64,000 bases of DNA, taken from positions 1,240,001 to 1,304,000 of the forward strand of contig LSAX01000012.1 of assembly GCA_001557505.1 (NCBI GenBank), read 5' to 3'. Positions within the stretch are counted from its first letter, which is position 1. Every line of letters starts with the position of its first letter. Under the pieces are notes generated by a model, which was not told the origin of the DNA, searched no databases, and was given only the letters and a program-made list of their open reading frames with translations. This stretch comes from Reticulascus tulasneorum. Lineage: Eukaryota > Ascomycota > Sordariomycetes > Glomerellales > Reticulascaceae. This document shows, one piece after another, positions 62,019 through 64,000 of this stretch. Position numbers and translations under genes: made by a program.

Positions 62019-63395
62019 CTACCATGGTCGTTGAGTGCCCCCGCGTCCGATTTCAGAGGGGTGCGGCGGTAGCGGCACATCTAATACTGGTGCCATCGAG
62101 CGCGGACGAGCCTCCACTACGTAGCTTACACCGTCGTCGGATGCATACGAAGGTGGTCGTGGCCCGGTCGTTGTCTCCGAATATCTCGAAGACGATTCGC
62201 TCTGTGCGGCGTCGGGATTTCGCTGCCAGAACAAACGATCCGGATCGACCCTCTAGAGAACACGACCATAATTAGTTACCGAAATCAGCTTGAGACTCGG
62301 AACAACGTACCACACTCTCCCGCCAGAGCCCGTAAGCCGGGGGTTTCAGCTTGTTTGCCTCACTCTCGTTGGCTGTACCTCTCGCTTCTCCTTCTTCCTC
62401 CTCCTCATCACGCGCCAGTACTACCCGAATGGGCTCACGAGGAACTGCATAACCACCGGGTCCCATCATGTTGGGCAGCCGTTGTCTGCCATCGTCGTCA
62501 GGCCGTGGTCGCACCACCAACATACAGAGGCGTATTAGCCCGTGACAGAAAAATATTGTCGTAAACAGGATAATTAGTATGAGGAGCACAGTAAACTCGC
62601 TGTTGTTGATGTTCTTGGTGATGGAAAGGGCAAGATCTAGTATGCGAGTTAGATGTTATACGCACCGGTCCGTGCTTGGTTCCACTTACAAACTGTGAGC
62701 AACAATGCTAGGAACATGCCAGATACGAAGCACCGCAAGATCTGAGAGCGGATGCGTCGAGATTTGACCCACGGGAAGCAGAACAGGAAGCGTGTCGGGG
62801 TTTCTCTCCTTCTCCTTTCTGCTCCTCTCCGATGTCTCCGGCGACGCCGTCCATCGTTGGCCATGTCGGCCAAGTGCAACTCGGCCGGGTCCGCGCCTTC
62901 AAACCTCCTTGTTCTCGTTCGCGAATGAGAACTGTCGGACTGTGCTGCGCGAGCCGGCTCAGCCACGATGGGAAAACGCTCGCCGCGGACTCTCGATAAT
63001 GACGGTCGAGGCTCGGCCGCTCTAGACGTGGTCGGCCGGGCCGTATTGGGTCGCGATGCTGGTCCGTTGGACCCGTTGGTCCACGTCCTTGTCAAGTGCG
63101 GTAAGTGCAGTCGTGTGCCTGGCAGTGTTGGCGACCCCAATGTAAATCGAGGCGTCTTTGGGCTCTCAGACTCGCCATCCTCCACTTCCTGAACCCTGCG
63201 GTTGGCCGATCGTCCCGAAAAGAAACTCGGCATAGGAGGTCGGCTCATAGAAAAGCGCCGTACGCGAGGTTGAGAACGTTCTTCCATCTCTGGCTGTATT
63301 GGTCCTCTAGACGAGACAGCTGAACCATGTTGCTCGACATCCTCGGTATTGGATGATCGTCCTCGACCGAGGAGGTTGCCTCGAATGAAGTCCAT
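62019..63395 (-). CDS. Fungal two-helix membrane protein of unknown function
   Basis: Three exons on the minus strand: 63395-62690, 62636-62311 and 62252-62019; 421 aa. I do not recognise a named family. Residues 1-200 are hydrophilic, rich in Ser, Arg and Pro (MSRPPMPSFFSGRSANR), ending in a strongly basic RRRRRHRRGAERRRR stretch at about 185. Two hydrophobic segments follow: CFVSGMFLALLLTVY (about 220-236) and TVLLILIILFTTIFFCHGL (about 250-270). The C-terminal 150 residues are charged, with an EEEEEGEA run and a PPSYASDDG motif. The layout suggests a membrane anchor with long N- and C-terminal tails on the same side. The start ATG at 63395 (MDFIRGNLLGRG) is preferred to the longer frame above it. 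Both introns are GT-AG (53 and 58 bases) and keep frame. Confidence 0.78.
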
Positions 63396-64000
63396 CGTAG
63401 ATAGCTCGGGTGAATCACGATATCCAGTGACGGGAAGCAATGGAATATTATCGACGGACGGGGCCAGGCATGCTTTTGTGTAATCCAGTGAGCCAGAGGG
63501 CGAAGAGACTTGCGCAGGTAAATCGTAATCGCAATTCCAACTGATCTGCCCAGGGTTGGATTCCTATATTTCGCCGAATGCCAGTACCGGTCCACCAAGC
63601 TGCGATCCCAGCACGCCCTCGCCCTTTGTTTTTCGTTCTTAGCCCTCGTCTCGACCAAGAGCACGACTGAAAAATCCTAAGGCACTTGAGCCTCGAGTTT
63701 CGGATCCGAGCGACGACAACGAGTCGATCTTGTTGTGGTCTCCCAGACCGGTCCACCAATTCCAAATATCCTCGCAATGTGCCCGCGTTTGACGAGGTAG
63801 GGATGCAATAAAGGGCGATAGATTGAATGCCAACCAGGGACTCAAACGTTTCGTAGAAAGGGATATAGGGATGAACGACAGAATGATATCGGAAACGCAA
63901 CGAACGTGGGCCAATTGATTCGGCTCCCAGAGCCTACTTATGAGAAAGCCACACACAAAAGGAGAGTCTCGGCAGGGTTGTACTTCCGCTGCTTCGTGGT
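63396..64000. other. Upstream region of membrane-protein gene
   Basis: Open frames on the minus strand overlap here but lack an ATG with domain support. It is probably promoter and leader of the gene that starts at 63395. Confidence 0.5.

Overview
The window is nuclear DNA of a filamentous ascomycete (Pezizomycotina, most likely a sordariomycete). The grounds are short GT-AG introns of about 50-150 bases with CTAAC/CTGAC-like branch sites, intron-split genes on both strands, and fungal families: a Zn2Cys6 regulator, a bZIP-DUF3425 regulator, a killer-toxin-like GH18 chitinase, LysM and WSC modules, and kinetochore Fta4. I found no tRNA, rRNA, CRISPR array or clear transposon. Exon limits were set by hand from reading frame and splice signals.

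Layout. 0.9-14.1 kb: a cell-wall-attack locus. A 234-aa helical protein of unknown role is followed tail-to-tail by a 1325-aa killer-toxin-like (subgroup C) chitinase on the minus strand. Across a 1.3-kb divergent promoter lies a 2019-aa secreted protein that joins a GH55/pectate-lyase-like beta-helix region, three LysM modules and six WSC modules. 16.0-18.0 kb: a patatin-like protein whose nucleophile serine is a glycine. 20.6-23.1 kb: a Zn2Cys6 regulator. 25.5-27.1 kb: a MATE transporter. 27.9-29.9 kb: a Gfo/Idh/MocA oxidoreductase and, tail-to-tail, a hotdog thioesterase. 30.7-32.1 kb: an RluA-type pseudouridine synthase. 35.2-36.9 kb: a bZIP regulator. 36.9-44.1 kb: a 7.3-kb stretch with no supportable gene. 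44.1-48.3 kb: an intracellular GH3 beta-glucosidase with a PA14 insert and a convergent DUF2306 membrane protein. 49.6-51.5 kb: a SnoaL-like protein and kinetochore Fta4, transcribed away from each other. 51.8-55.0 kb: a calpain. 57.3-58.2 kb: a seven-knuckle Gis2/CNBP-type protein. 62.0-63.4 kb: a two-helix membrane protein.

How they work together. Only the 1.7-14.1 kb pair looks like a functional unit: two secreted proteins with chitin-binding and chitin- or glucan-cleaving modules, head-to-head over one promoter region. In established work, subgroup C chitinases resemble the chitinase subunit of the Kluyveromyces lactis killer toxin and often sit beside LysM genes. The rest looks like ordinary dispersed housekeeping and accessory genes.
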